This document shows, one piece after another, positions 1 through 10,341 of a DNA stretch of 64,000 nucleotides. The notes under the pieces were generated by a model. That model did no database searches. It saw nothing but the letters and a program-made list of their open reading frames with translations, and was not told the origin of the DNA. Every line of letters begins with the position of its first letter. The first letter of the stretch is position 1. The translations under genes and the position numbers were made by a program. Origin of the DNA: Homalodisca vitripennis (lineage: Eukaryota; Arthropoda; Insecta; Hemiptera; Cicadellidae); assembly GCF_021130785.1 (NCBI RefSeq), contig NC_060207.1, forward strand, positions 193,214,001-193,278,000. Reading direction: 5' to 3'.

Positions 1-415
1 GTTGGCTATCTTTGAAGTTGTGGGATGGCATATTTACGTCAGCTTTAAATTCCATCCCTTATACGGGAATTAGATTATAAGCGTCGGCAGTAAGGCTTTT
101 TGCCGAAGTAGGCTTCTTAAGATTAACTCAACTCTGGCGTCGGAAATATAATTTCTTCAACCCATGCATCTTGGAAATACAACACACGGAAACCCTGAAT
201 AATGGTCAGTCACAATTTCCATTCATCTCCTACTCTAATAATCTTGCGCATTGAAATAATATGTAACTGTTTATCGTGATATGAATCTACTTTTGTTTAA
301 ACGTTATCCTAGGTTTATATAATAGCATCAGTTCTTTTCAATAAGAAGGCTACTAATTTCGACTTTAGTATGCTCTAAAGAAAAACTTTATCTTCTCAAG
401 TAAATTATTTTTGAG
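1..415 (+). repeat. Dispersed repeat family A, copy 1 (cut by window edge)
   Basis: This stretch matches 15211-15601 in the same orientation over almost its whole length, at roughly three quarters identity by eye. Shared landmarks include TTGTGGGATGGCATATTTAC near the start, CTCTGGCGTCGGAAATATAA around 130-150 and TTTCAATAAGAAGG around 337-350. No open frame is kept in both copies. It probably continues to the left of the window. It may form one older element together with family B, which follows directly. Confidence 0.7.
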
Positions 416-469
416 ATCATGAGTTGTTGTAATTTTACTGGATTAACATCCTTAAGTATAGAGTTTCTA

Positions 470-1085
470 TAAATTACTTCAATATAACGTAATCTCCAAT
501 TATTGGAATATCAATTTTGATGAAAGTCACCGGATCTGTTTCCAATATAAAATAACAATTGCATTGCAGTGTTTGTGGTTTGACACATGTTATGTTCCCA
601 CATCCACTTTCCGCTTACCGTAAACCAAACCTTCGTTTAAATTAAAAGAAATGCACTACTTTAGTCAATTTATCAAAAACTTTTGTTCCCAGTCATTTCC
701 TGTAATTGAGGCTATATTCAGTTTTCACCATAGAATTTTAACAATACGTGTGGAAAATCTTTTTATAATATTCCTGATTTTTTTCCTGTTTATTCCTAAG
801 TTTTTGCAAAAACATTTTTCTTTAATTCATAATTGAATAATAATAGCCCTTACTAGTGATAGTACAATAATAGCCCTTGTTTGGAATCCCAAACACAAGC
901 AAAGGATAAGGTGTGTGGAGGTAAGCGTGTGTAAAATATGATAGTGAAATGGGTCTGAGAGACGGGAACCGTACGTTACTGTACATTACCTATCTGAGAT
1001 CACTCAACTGTAAAGCCAGAATTTATACTCAGCGCCTCATACTCCTCGCCATATATCCGCTTGCCCATAAGGTATAACCTCTCTA
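470..1085 (-). repeat. Dispersed repeat family B, copy 1
   Basis: The reverse complement matches 34020-34650 in the same order. Shared blocks are the GTCAAACCACAAAC region (566-586 here, 34532-34550 there) with the GGAAACAGATCC block beside it, the CTCAGACxCATTTCACTAT block and the ACACGCTTACCTCCACACACC block. Both copies are diverged and carry independent small indels. The short open frame at 651-836 lies inside the repeat and is not kept in the other copy. Function unknown. Confidence 0.65.
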
Positions 1086-2600
1086 AACTGTGTTGTCTTT
1101 ATATTTGTTAAAAAACATTTCAGAAAGTGGTAAAACCTTTTTGTAGTTTGTATTTAATACCAAAAAATGTAGTTTCACACGTAAATCTATAAGACTGTAG
1201 TCCGAAATCAGAGCGCCAGTTTCCATTGATTTTGCATACAAAAAAGTTCCTCTTGAAAAGTGTTCAATCATTTCCACTACAAAACAAATTTTACATCAGT
1301 CGAGTCAGTTTTGGGCTCGAAAGCAGTAGTATTAGAAATGGTTAGAAATGCAATAAAATAACCTTTCATAAGTCAACATTAAAACCAATAATCAGAAACA
1401 TTAGTAAAATATAACTCATTGCCAGCCAACTACATAAAGACTGTTCAAAAATAAAGAGGTTTTAGTTTTGGTGTAAGGTTTTGTGTTTAGGGCTTTATCA
1501 ATCTCAATAAAGTGTGTATTGAGATATAAAACTTCGATCCCAGTATCATTTCTTCTACATCCAAACTCTCAATCTACTTCACACTACCTTCAAAATGTTT
1601 CTGTAACCATTCCTTATAATTTCATTCGTGACAATTTTCCAGCAGATGAAAAATGAAAAACAATTCAAAGGCAATATCTCAACATTACTTTGAACCGATT
1701 TCTTCTAGTAACATAATATTTTCCTTTCATATCATCGTCTAGGGTAATAAATTAATCATTTTTATTTCATCTTGCAATAAAAAACCTTTGATTTCGGCCA
1801 ATAGATGCGTTGTATTCTGCACCAAACATATTATTCAGACCTTGCACTATAAAATTTTAAGGATACTGAGGAGTGATGTTAAAGAGAGAGGAGTGATTGA
1901 AACCAAAAGAACCTTTTTTATATTCATTTACATTTTTATTATCATTAACGTATCATGTTTTTTGTGATAGACTATAATTACCTCATGATGGTTTAATTTA
2001 GTGACTATTGAAATTCATTAACCGCTTGTACTTGATTTAAGTAGTATTTCGATATAGCAAAGCAAGCTTAATGCCTTCATTTTGGTCAGACAATCACAGT
2101 TACGTTCTGATAATAAACATTGTATTAATATTTTTGCAATTACGCAGTCAGTAAATTATTTGATTTACAATTTTAAAATAATTTATACCATCATATTACT
2201 ACATATAGCCAGTTATTCACCATACTTTAGTTAGCCTCAAAATAATTAAACTACTGTTTTGCTAATAACATAAACAAGAGTATCAGTAGGACGTTTTGAA
2301 GTTAATAACATGGTAAATCCTTTCTATTTTAATTTTTAAGAAGATCAAGCAGATGTCGTCTTTATATATGATTTTATTATTTTTTATACAGATCTTCTAA
2401 TGAATGTTAATTACAACACTACATGGAAAAATTGATTTGTTATGCTTTACCATTGAATTTTTTACCGGATATTAATGTTCCGTATATACGAATAGAATAA
2501 TATTTATAACTAACCATTTCTATAATTATAATTTAACTTCCCTATATTAGAGCTATTCAGGTTTTCTGATAGTTTATAAGTAAAAATTGAACAGCATAAG
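1086..2600. other. Anonymous AT-rich stretch
   Basis: I see no gene, RNA or clear repeat here. Open frames are short and of low complexity. Confidence 0.5.
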
Positions 2601-2614
2601 ATCGCATAACATTG

Positions 2615-2830
2615 GTTTAAAAATTACGGTATCTAATTGAGGCTATTCTGGTAAAAATTCTAGTAGCCAATATAACTGAAATAACAGTAAGGATTACTTT
2701 GTTCAATTGAGAAAAACAAATAAAGAAGTTACTTGTCCTTATCAGAACAAACCCAGGAAATGAGGTTCGCTGAATTTCTATGGGAAAAGGAAATGAGATT
2801 CCATTCAATCCTTAGGCTACTTTTCAGTAT
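2615..2830 (-). repeat. Dispersed repeat family C, copy 1
   Basis: The reverse complement matches 31195-31430. Shared blocks are GGATTGAATGGAA, CATAGAAATTCAGCGAACC and GTTTGTTCTGATAAGGACA. Both copies read as short open frames with similar first 30 residues (for example EIQRT and FVLIRT), but the match fades after a T-rich tract. This could be a scrap of an old transposon coding region; I do not recognise it. Confidence 0.6.
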
Positions 2831-2834
2831 ACAT

Positions 2835-3560
2835 AAAATTTGAATGAGAAATTTAAAATAGCATTTATAGAAATGGATAAAAATTCAATGTTTCGTTCAA
2901 TTTTAATTAAATTAGTTTTTTAATTTGTTCTATTTATTCTAATTCTAATTAACTAAAAAATGTCTACATATTGAATTACCTTTCAAATATTTAACATTGC
3001 ACAACCCGAAGTGGGTTATAGCGTTTTCCGATTTTTATATACAAATAATTGTATCCTGTCAAACAAGCACAAGGAGCTAATGATCCTAACTCCTTAAGTA
3101 CCACAACAAGGCATGCTAAGTACACTGCACACTTGACCTAAATTAACCAGCCTTTATATTGTAATCTTCATCATCATAACTACATTATATGTTAACATCT
3201 TATTGCTTGCCTTAGGGACAATCTTTTCTTTTGTGACGTTGAAAGGCTAAAGACATGTGATAAAATCGAATCGAATTCGTTCCATGTCGTCTGTCGTCCT
3301 AAATTATTTTTTAGTCGGTTATAATAAAAACACTTCTGGAAATTCGTTAAAGTTCTATATAAATTAAGTTTGTTATTTTTGTAGAATATAAAAATTGTAT
3401 TTTGTTATTTTTATATCTAAATAAACCTAAAGTCTGCAATAGGTAAAATTATGACCACTGTTGAAAAATGTAACATTATATACTGCTGATTAGAGCAACT
3501 AAAATAAAACATCTGATTGTTGTGGCTCATACACATGTTATAATGTCAATAATAACATAG
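2835..3560. other. Anonymous AT-rich stretch
   Basis: No gene or repeat copy is recognised between repeat C and the transposon that starts at 3567. Confidence 0.5.
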
Positions 3561-3566
3561 TCCGGT

Positions 3567-4112
3567 AAAATAAGGATGCAACCTCGGAATGAAAGATAAT
3601 AAGCTAAAAATTTGCATACGTCTTTATTTTGATGGTATAAAACTTACCTCAAAAGTCTCATATAATCACGTGTACGCGTCTTTAGATATTTAAGGTCAAA
3701 GTTCACGAAAATCAGTTTTTTGCAAATATCTCGTTTCTCTTACGCTAAATGACTTTGAAGGTGGTTAGAGAAATTGTAGAACGGAAAATTCTCTTCAACT
3801 TTTGTCTAAAGTAGTTTTATGTACGTTCAACCCTTTTTGAGATACAGCGCAAAGAGTAGGGGACCGCTTACCTGTATATACGATAATGCGAGGTCAGCCA
3901 GTAGAATACAATAAATAAATGAGTTATATTGTTAATTATTCACAAAATATTATTATTATTACTTAATACTATTATTATTGTTAGCATTATTATCATTATT
4001 ATTAAATTTTTATTATTATTTATTATTTAACATACCATATTTATAGATATTAATTATAAATTATATATTCTCTAAATAATACTTTTTACCAAACATACAA
4101 TATTAAAAGAAA
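3567..4112 (+). repeat. Left terminal inverted repeat (546 bp)
   Basis: Reverse complement of 5610-6168. The outer 350 bp are ordinary sequence; the inner 200 bp are built of ATT/TTA-type repeats. The match ends at the run ATTAAAAGAA. Most mismatches are single bases or small length changes in the trinucleotide tract. Confidence 0.9.
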
Positions 4113-4222
4113 TATTTCAAATAAATTTTAATTATATATTTATTTATTTATCCAATAATCAATTTATTAAAATTACAAATATAAAATATTTGTTTTCATT
4201 ATTAATGATTAATATTTTTGTT

Positions 4223-4354
4223 TTAATTTTCTTCTTGTTCATCGTCTTCTTCTTCTTTTTTCACTTCAATTTTTCCTTTTATATTTTTCATAATAACTTC
4301 TTGCAAAAAATATAATAAACTGTTCTGTGTTTCTCCATTAAGATCGCCTAGCAT
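4223..4354 (-). pseudogene. Continuation of the transposon protein after an in-frame TAA
   Basis: Directly after the TAA at 4355-4357 the same frame stays open for 43 more codons, starting with ATG and ending at a TAA at 4223-4225. The peptide has a hydrophobic stretch (LLYFLQEVI) followed by a lysine-rich and then acidic end (KKEEEDDEQEEN). The position and the absence of further stops suggest that the TAA is a recent nonsense change inside one gene, or a read-through stop. Either way this looks like the C-terminus of the preceding product. Function unknown. Confidence 0.5.
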
Positions 4355-4684
4355 TTAATTTGGAGGTGGATAATACTTTGTTTCAACTACAGATGTTCGA
4401 GTATCTTCTCTAATAATCGCCGCAGCAGCTTCTACTATTCGTAATCGTTCTTCTTCGGGTGAGCTTTTTTTACTCTCGTACCAAGCTTTGGATAAAATAT
4501 TTGACTGTGTGTCACGAAAAGATATAATAGTGAATGACCCAACCTTAGTTGTAATTATTATATCAGTCAAATACTTCTCCCTTAATTTAGAAATGATAGT
4601 CTTATCATCCGGTACGTACTCAGTAGGAATATCTTTCAACTCTTTTAATGTAAATTGTGAATCATTATTATTTTCTATATACAA
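4355..4684 (-). pseudogene. Second segment of the transposon protein, frameshifted
   Basis: This 109-codon frame overlaps the end of the zinc-binding segment by 10 bases and is offset by one base. The junction is a run of nine T on the coding strand (nine A at 4683-4691). Adding or skipping one base there joins the two frames without loss. The peptide is mixed and charged, with the segments FTLKEL, SKLREKYLTDIIIT and EEERLRIVEAAAAII. I recall a similar layout from large uncharacterised, transposon-linked proteins of insects and cnidarians, but I cannot name a family with certainty. It ends at TAA, after which the frame reopens. Confidence 0.55.
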
Positions 4685-5292
4685 AAAAAAATCTCTTTCA
4701 TGGCCTGTGTGATTTTATAATCTTTGTGATGCTTTTTATCAGTAGGTGTTCGATTTAAAAAATGAGAGTAGCAAATAGCATGATATTTAGCCTCAGCAGC
4801 TACCAAGTCATGTTCAAAAAGTATACGATTTTTGACTAATTTTCCTAACAAGTCGCCTCTCTTTTCAGCCTTCGTCAAAACGTTATTTTTAAAATCAAGA
4901 GTACTTACTTTACTGATGGTGCGTTTATACTTTTCTTTTCTTTTTTTTTCTGCGACTTCATCAGCTACTTGACCACAAAACAAGCAAGATGTTTTAAAAT
5001 CAAATACCTCTTCTCGTATTTTACGAGATGGACTTTCTGCAGTTGGAGTTTCATCGTCTTCTGCACGTCGCTTCGATGCAGCAATTGAATTTTTATTTAT
5101 ATACACTTTTCGACAATCAACATGCACCATCACAGAAGTCAAAGTATTTAAATAATTTATATGACCGTCATTTCTGTCAATACTTGCAGTTTTTAATGAT
5201 TGTAATCCACGCACAACACTCACAGAAGCACTTTCTGATATTAATTTATTACAAATAAAACAACAATCAGCCATTGCAATTAAAAGATACAC
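4675..5292 (-). CDS. Transposon-encoded protein with two C2HC zinc-binding modules
   Basis: The frame has 205 codons; the likelier start is Met7, which begins the conserved-looking MADCCFICNK. Two modules with the same spacing style are visible: C11-x2-C14 with H57-x2-C60, and C103-x2-C106 with H171-x2-C174. The second is preceded by DLVAAEAKYH (162-171). Between them lies a basic linker (ASKRRAED). Duplicated C2HC modules of this kind are usual in DNA- or protein-binding parts of transposon proteins, so recognition of the element ends is a reasonable guess (inference). The frame ends nine codons after a homopolymer T run begins, in a way that looks like a frameshift rather than a true C-terminus. 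It is the only gene in the element, on the minus strand, with 317 bp between its start and the right inverted repeat. I recognise no DDE or other nuclease motif. Confidence 0.65.
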   Translation of the reverse strand: MYLLIAMADCCFICNKLISESASVSVVRGLQSLKTASIDRNDGHINYLNTLTSVMVHVDCRKVYINKNSIAASKRRAEDDETPTAESPSRKIREEVFDFKTSCLFCGQVADEVAEKKRKEKYKRTISKVSTLDFKNNVLTKAEKRGDLLGKLVKNRILFEHDLVAAEAKYHAICYSHFLNRTPTDKKHHKDYKITQAMKEIFFCI

Positions 5293-5609
5293 TCAAAATC
5301 GTACGTCTGTTAATGCTAAGATGTCGTTTTCAACTAAGGGATAAAATAAATTTTTATCGGTATAGAAGTACTAACACAGAGAAATGCCCTACCATTCCTA
5401 TCATCAAGTAAATATCTCACCACCACTACTGTACTTATACATAAAAATTCCAAACTCATTCGTTACGGTGTGTAGAAAGTCAACAAACAAGAAAACCGGT
5501 CAACAATGGAACATCTGCTACAGCTTCGCAGAAACAGCAAACGTCGTACAAGAGATTTGTATTTCGAGATATAATATTCATAGTAATATAGTAATATCGA
5601 CGAAAAGTT

Positions 5610-6168
5610 TTTCTTTTAATATTGTATATTTGGTAAAAATAAAATAAGTATTATTTAGAGAATATATAATTTATAATTAATATCTATAAATATGGTATAT
5701 TAAATAATAAATAATAATAAAAATGTAATAATAATGATAATAATGCTAACAATAATAATAGTATTAAGTATTAATAATAATAATAATAGTTTGTGAATAA
5801 TTAACAATATAACTCATTTATTTATTGTATTCTACTGGCTGACCTCGCATTATCGTATATACATGTAAGCGGCCCCCTACTCTTTGCGCTGTATCTCAAA
5901 AAGGGTTGAACGTACACAAAATTACTTTAGACAAAAGTTGAAGAGAATTTTCCATTCTACAATTTCTCTAACCACCTTCAAAGTCATTTAGCGTAAGGGA
6001 AACGAGATATTTGCAAAAAACTGATTTTCGTGAACTTTGACCTTAAATATCTAAAGACGCGTACACGTGATTATATGAGACTTTGAGGTAAGTTTTATAC
6101 CATAAAAATAAAAACGTATGCAAATTTTTAGCTTATTATCTTTCATTCCGAGGTTGCATCCTTATTTT
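5610..6168 (-). repeat. Right terminal inverted repeat (559 bp)
   Basis: Reverse complement of 3567-4112. It starts just inside the run TTCTTTTAAT and ends with GCATCCTTATTTT. It is 13 bp longer than the left copy, mostly from indels in the AT-rich inner part. Confidence 0.9.
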
Positions 6169-6945
6169 GGCTTATTTTACTGAGTTAACAGAGGAAATTG
6201 TTTCCCCACTCGATTATATCCCTTATCTGTCAAATGATTTTCCTAAACGTTTTACCGTTGGATTTCTAATTAAATTGTCTAACTAAAATGTAAATGACGT
6301 TTTATCATATACAGTTTGAGATATTTATGTTAAAGTTTTTTTGGATTCGCTATTTTTAAATTAATGCTTTTAAAAACTTAAACTTGTTACGCTGTGAGTT
6401 ATTTATGTTACAAAGGTATAAACTAAATTTCGATTAACACAACATGTCGTTCTCAAAATCATAACCAAAATTGCGCATATTCAGGTTGTTATTGAGTAAT
6501 AGAAGGTTTAAATATGATATTTTGGTTTGGATTTTTATCCAGAAAAAATAACTGAAAATACTGTTAGATAGTTCTAGGACACTCTGTATATTTCAAAGGT
6601 TGCTTGCGACTTAAAAGTCTACTATGGTCAAAACATCTACACTCGGTATAAGGAAGATTTCATTACCGTGTTTATTCAATCAGTTAGTCAATAGGTGTTA
6701 AGTTGTAGTTTTTTTTTCGGAGTGTAGTCTAATAATAAGTAGCGTATCCCGGGGGATTTCCGAATTAAGTATAGGCCTATATATTTATTCCAGGAACCCT
6801 CAAAAACAGATAAATAAAGGCACTTTCGCATTTGTAATGTTATTAGGATTAAAATTAAGCTATGTAAACTGAACTAAGCTACCTGAAAATCTATTTAAAA
6901 CTGAAGTACTTGTCTATTAGAATAGAGTTAAACTAAAATTACATA
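6169..6945. other. Anonymous stretch next to the transposon
   Basis: No gene seen. Around 6575-6600 the motif GGACACTCTGTATA resembles the ends of many insect DNA-transposon relics, but I found no partner end. Confidence 0.4.
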
Positions 6946-6949
6946 CTAA

Positions 6950-7240
6950 AAAGATGTGGAACCAGGTATTTTTTGTTAAAACTCAATTTCAGTTGAAAGT
7001 TAAAAACAGAATAAAACTATGAAATGTGGGAGAATATTCCACAACTTAAATCATTACAATATGGAAGGGTACAATATTTAAATTAGCATACGAACTCATA
7101 TGAGCATGAGAGTAGTGTATTATACTCTGAGGCAATCTGTCGTCATACCATCCCTGGACGGTCTCCCTGAACTCGTTAGCTAATCTCATATACTCGTATT
7201 CCTTAGAGGTGCTTTCACCAACAGATCCTCGTTTCTACTA
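6950..7240 (-). repeat. Dispersed repeat family D, copy 1
   Basis: The reverse complement matches 29095-29400. Shared blocks are GATTAGCTAACGAG, GACGACAGATTGCCTCAG and TGTGGAATATTCTCC, in the same order and with similar spacing. No shared open frame. Old repeat of unknown class. Confidence 0.65.
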
Positions 7241-7390
7241 AGAAATAGTATCCATCAAATATTAATTCAATTAAATATATTGCCAACGTGATTCAAAACT
7301 GTGGTTTTCACTCAATTGCGAAATAAAAATAATAATAAACAAACATTTTGCACCAGAAATCCTAGTTTTAGTTCCAGAGGATTTAATAAA

Positions 7391-7394
<4 letters not shown>

Positions 7395-7450
<56 letters not shown>
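7395..7450. repeat. (TA)n microsatellite
   Basis: An uninterrupted TA dinucleotide tract of about 28 units. Similar tracts recur at 7593, 10259, 38073, 38330 and 63245. Confidence 0.95.
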
Positions 7451-7453
<3 letters not shown>

Positions 7454-7485
7454 AGTAAAGTTAAAGTAAAAGCATTCAGTTAAAG

Positions 7486-7590
7486 CTAATTACCCTAATC
7501 GTATAAGTATAAGTAAATAAATGTTTATTAATTTAAATGTATAATTAATTTAAATTATAAGTAAATAAACCCAAAGTATTTATTTATTTA

Positions 7591-7647
<57 letters not shown>

Positions 7648-7663
7648 GATTAAGGGTAATTAG
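7486..7663. repeat. Hairpin element containing (TA)n
   Basis: The outer ends CTAATTACCCTAATCGTATA and the reverse complement near 7643-7663 pair over about 20 bp with a single-base bulge. A second, AT-rich inner pairing includes the TAAGTAAATAAA motif. A (TA)n tract lies at 7593-7646 inside the right arm. It looks like a small MITE, or a microsatellite-linked fold-back. Confidence 0.6.
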
Positions 7664-9005
7664 GTTCAAATGAATGTTTTAATCCTTACTTAATTGTTTA
7701 TGATTTGTATGGAATACGGGATTCTAGAGCTCAAGGACAATATAGTCAAATATTAGCACAATTAGTATAACTTCCTAATAACATCCAACGCATTCAAAAT
7801 ATTTGCCTGCTCCGTAATTTGTTTTATAAAATAGAAGTATTTTTATCATTTGCAGTACACAAGGGGGTGGTAAGTTGTGTTTATCTGTATCACTATGTCT
7901 ATCCGAAGGATATTTCAAAACGTTCTCGTAGCTTTAGACTTATAATTTTGTTTGAAATTTAATTCATGCATAGGCAACATCGAGTTCGATAATGATAAAT
8001 GTTCCTTCATTGAGTGATCCTCATTCTATTCTTAGTGAAGCCTAGCAATAGAAGATATGGTCTATCGTACTGCTGAATCGAAGGCTACTGAATTATAAAT
8101 TATTGGAGCTATGAATTATCTTATGTTTAAAATGATCATTATATCTTCTCCGCGCGTGAATTATAGTAAAACGTACGCTACTCAATGCAACTAAGCGCTT
8201 TGAAAATACTTACTCTTGACTAGTGCTATATCAAAGCTAGAAAACAGTTTTAACCCAATTTTGATTTGTTTGGTATCAGGATAACTGAATTGGCTTAGTT
8301 ACTCGTATGATTACTAATAACATACTAACATCTAAGTCGGTAAAATTATGTAATATGCTGTAATTCAAACTTGTCTGCAATTATTTCTGTAGTTTCTAAG
8401 ATTTAGGGAACTGTTACGTTAAAGACGGGCGGAGTTGAGACAGTAATACTGTGAACAGTTTCTTTTCAATACTCTGAGATAATACGGATGTCTATAGGTT
8501 AGATAGCTTCAACGACACGTTGTTGAATATTTTATATTCCAACAGATAAACCAATTTTCATACTCTTCTTACTAAACCTTGAACGTTCGGTAGAGGACGT
8601 GCTGACACAAGCTGTCTACGTTGCTTCTCTGACTACTAAACACTTAGAGCAAGGGTGTTTAATATGATACCTTTTTTATATTTTATACAGGTTGTAAAGT
8701 TCATAGATATAGGATGCTTTATATCGTCAAGACTGTTAGGAAAATATAATATAACATCTTTAGATTAAAAACAATTAAGGCAATCTTTATGTTTAATTTA
8801 TTACATTCTAAAATAAGTCAAAACGCCTTTTGAAAAAGTGTTCCCTAATATGAGACCCTATGTTTTAGGAGATATAAATATTTTAGATGGTATTGATTTT
8901 GTTCAAAATGTATTATTGCGAATTTAAATAATAATAAAAAGTCATGAAAAATAAAAATAAAACTAAAATCAATATTTTTAAAAGATAAACATGTCAAATA
9001 CAAAA
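7664..9005. other. Anonymous stretch
   Basis: No gene recognised. About 55 bp at 8570-8630 resembles 9628-9685 (shared ACTAAACCT, GCTGTCTA). On the minus strand both give a similar peptide (K-x-R-x-Q ... GLV), so a transposon coding scrap may be duplicated here. Confidence 0.4.
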
Positions 9006-9007
9006 TA

Positions 9008-9559
9008 AAAAGTGTCGGGATGTACATTATTCTTGTATGGGAGTTGTTGGCCGTGAAGCAAAAGAAGTATTAGGAAATCTTTAGGAGGTTTAGTGTGATT
9101 TCCAAAGTGATTAAACTACATACCAAAAATGACATTCTGAATCCAACCCGAAGCAGCAATTGAACCAGAAGGATGTCATTTCATCAGTTCATCTATTGCG
9201 TTTTTTCTTGGCCAAAGAATCAAAGGAGGAATATATGAACATGCAGCGCTCATGCAGGCAATAACTGCAATCAGGTGTCCCCATTCAGCTGAATTAAAGT
9301 TTGCTACATTTCTTTTAACTTTTAGAGTTATGACTTTAACTCGCTTGTGTTGCACAATCGTAATACCAGTTCCGTTCACATTATATACTATGATGGGATT
9401 GCTGATAATTTTAAAAAGTTCAAGCTCATATAGCTCAAAAAACAAATTAACATCCTCAGGACTAAATCCTTTTATTCTAGCCAATCGTGTTCCCTGAGGC
9501 TGCTTTACGGAAAGTTTGGGATGCCGTTTTAGGAAACCTCTCAACCAATTTCTTTCTGC
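9008..9559 (-). pseudogene. Dead Tigger/pogo-like (DDE_1) transposase fragment
   Basis: The minus-strand frame from 9559 to 9176 reads WLRGFLKRHP, then RIKGFSPEDVNLFFELY, then YNVNGTGITIVQHK and SAACSYIPPLILWPRKN. This order is typical of the end of the CENP-B-type DNA-binding region and the start of the DDE_1 catalytic domain in jerky/Tigger/pogo-type transposases. In functional relatives the central motif is N-V-D-E-T-G; here it is N-V-N-G-T-G, so the first catalytic Asp is gone. After the TGA at 9176-9178 the same frame continues with recognisable sequence (SGWIQN, a TAG at 9116-9118, then TKPPKD and LLLLHGQ). The usual second catalytic Asp in LLLDGH is His. There is an upstream stop at 9560-9562 and a different frame runs through 9477-9692. 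No ends or target duplication were found. Clearly non-functional. Confidence 0.82.
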
Positions 9560-9699
9560 TTATTGCTTTGCGAGGGAAATGGGTGATTGATCCCATATAG
9601 GAACTTGTCTCATAATAGAGCCCTTGACTCACTAAACCTAGCACGTTCACTACAGAACTTGCTAACACATGCTGTCTATGCTTCTTACTCAATTGGTTT

Positions 9700-10256
9700 C
9701 GTATCCTTCTTCAGGGTATGACAGAACCACTGTTCCCTCGACGATCTTTTGGTTCCTCGAAAAATTTACCTTTCGTCTGGTGCTTTCCTTCCTGAATCCA
9801 TTTGAAATGGTCATGAATTTGCTGCGCTCTCCTTTTTATTCTCAAATTGCAATCACAAAAAGAATAATTAGTAGTGTATATTAATGTACGGTTCCTGAGC
9901 TACTGTAAAATATGTCGTCCCGAACAGAAACCAATCCCGAGTACTTTACGGCCACAAAGTCATGATTGTTTCCATTACATAAGTGTAATTAAATGTTGTC
10001 CATTAAATAAAATCCGGAATGAAATAAAATGCTTTAGTTTGTCACTGCCACCATCGACAGGAACAGTTAGATAGAACAATACTACTTGTGAGGCATCCTT
10101 TACTTTAGGTGATTTGAGATGATGAAGCTCAGCTATGCATTCTCACGTTCTCTGTTGTTTTGCGATCAGTTCCCGGTCAACATAGAAGTCTGATATGTTC
10201 ACCAAAGTGATCCTGAATTTGTTTTGTTAATCTTCCAATACATGCTGCACATATTA

Positions 10257-10258
<2 letters not shown>
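9700..10258. other. Possible upstream transposase debris and anonymous DNA
   Basis: Open frames on both strands at 9669-10074 are overlapping shadows with no recognisable domain. The sequence up to about 9850 may be decayed 5' transposase sequence, but I cannot show it. Confidence 0.3.

Positions 10259-10336
<78 letters not shown>
10259..10336. repeat. (TA)n microsatellite
   Basis: An uninterrupted TA tract of about 39 units, the longest pure TA run in the window. Confidence 0.95.

Positions 10337-10341
<5 letters not shown>

Larger units (their letters stand above)
3567..6168 (-). mobile_element. 2.6-kb DNA transposon with long terminal inverted repeats
   Basis: The left end (AAAATAAGGATGCAACCTCG) reappears as its reverse complement at the right end. 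The two ends stay complementary for about 550 bp, leaving a unique core at 4113-5609. The core holds one minus-strand coding region broken at two places (5292-4675, 4684-4355, 4354-4223). The coded protein has a zinc-binding N-terminal part but no recognisable catalytic domain, so this copy is probably non-autonomous, or the family uses an enzyme I do not recognise. The two inverted repeats differ by only a few per cent by eye, which suggests a younger insertion than the surrounding repeats. I could not define a clean target-site duplication: the flanks are GTCCGGT on the left and GGCTTATT on the right. Confidence 0.88.

Noticed and set aside
3945..4030. Trinucleotide ATT/TTA repeats as an independent microsatellite
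   Set aside because: They are part of the transposon inverted repeat and are mirrored at 5700-5800.
5384..5647. Plus-strand open frame inside the transposon core
   Set aside because: It runs into the right inverted repeat, lies opposite the likely promoter region of the real gene and shows no domain.
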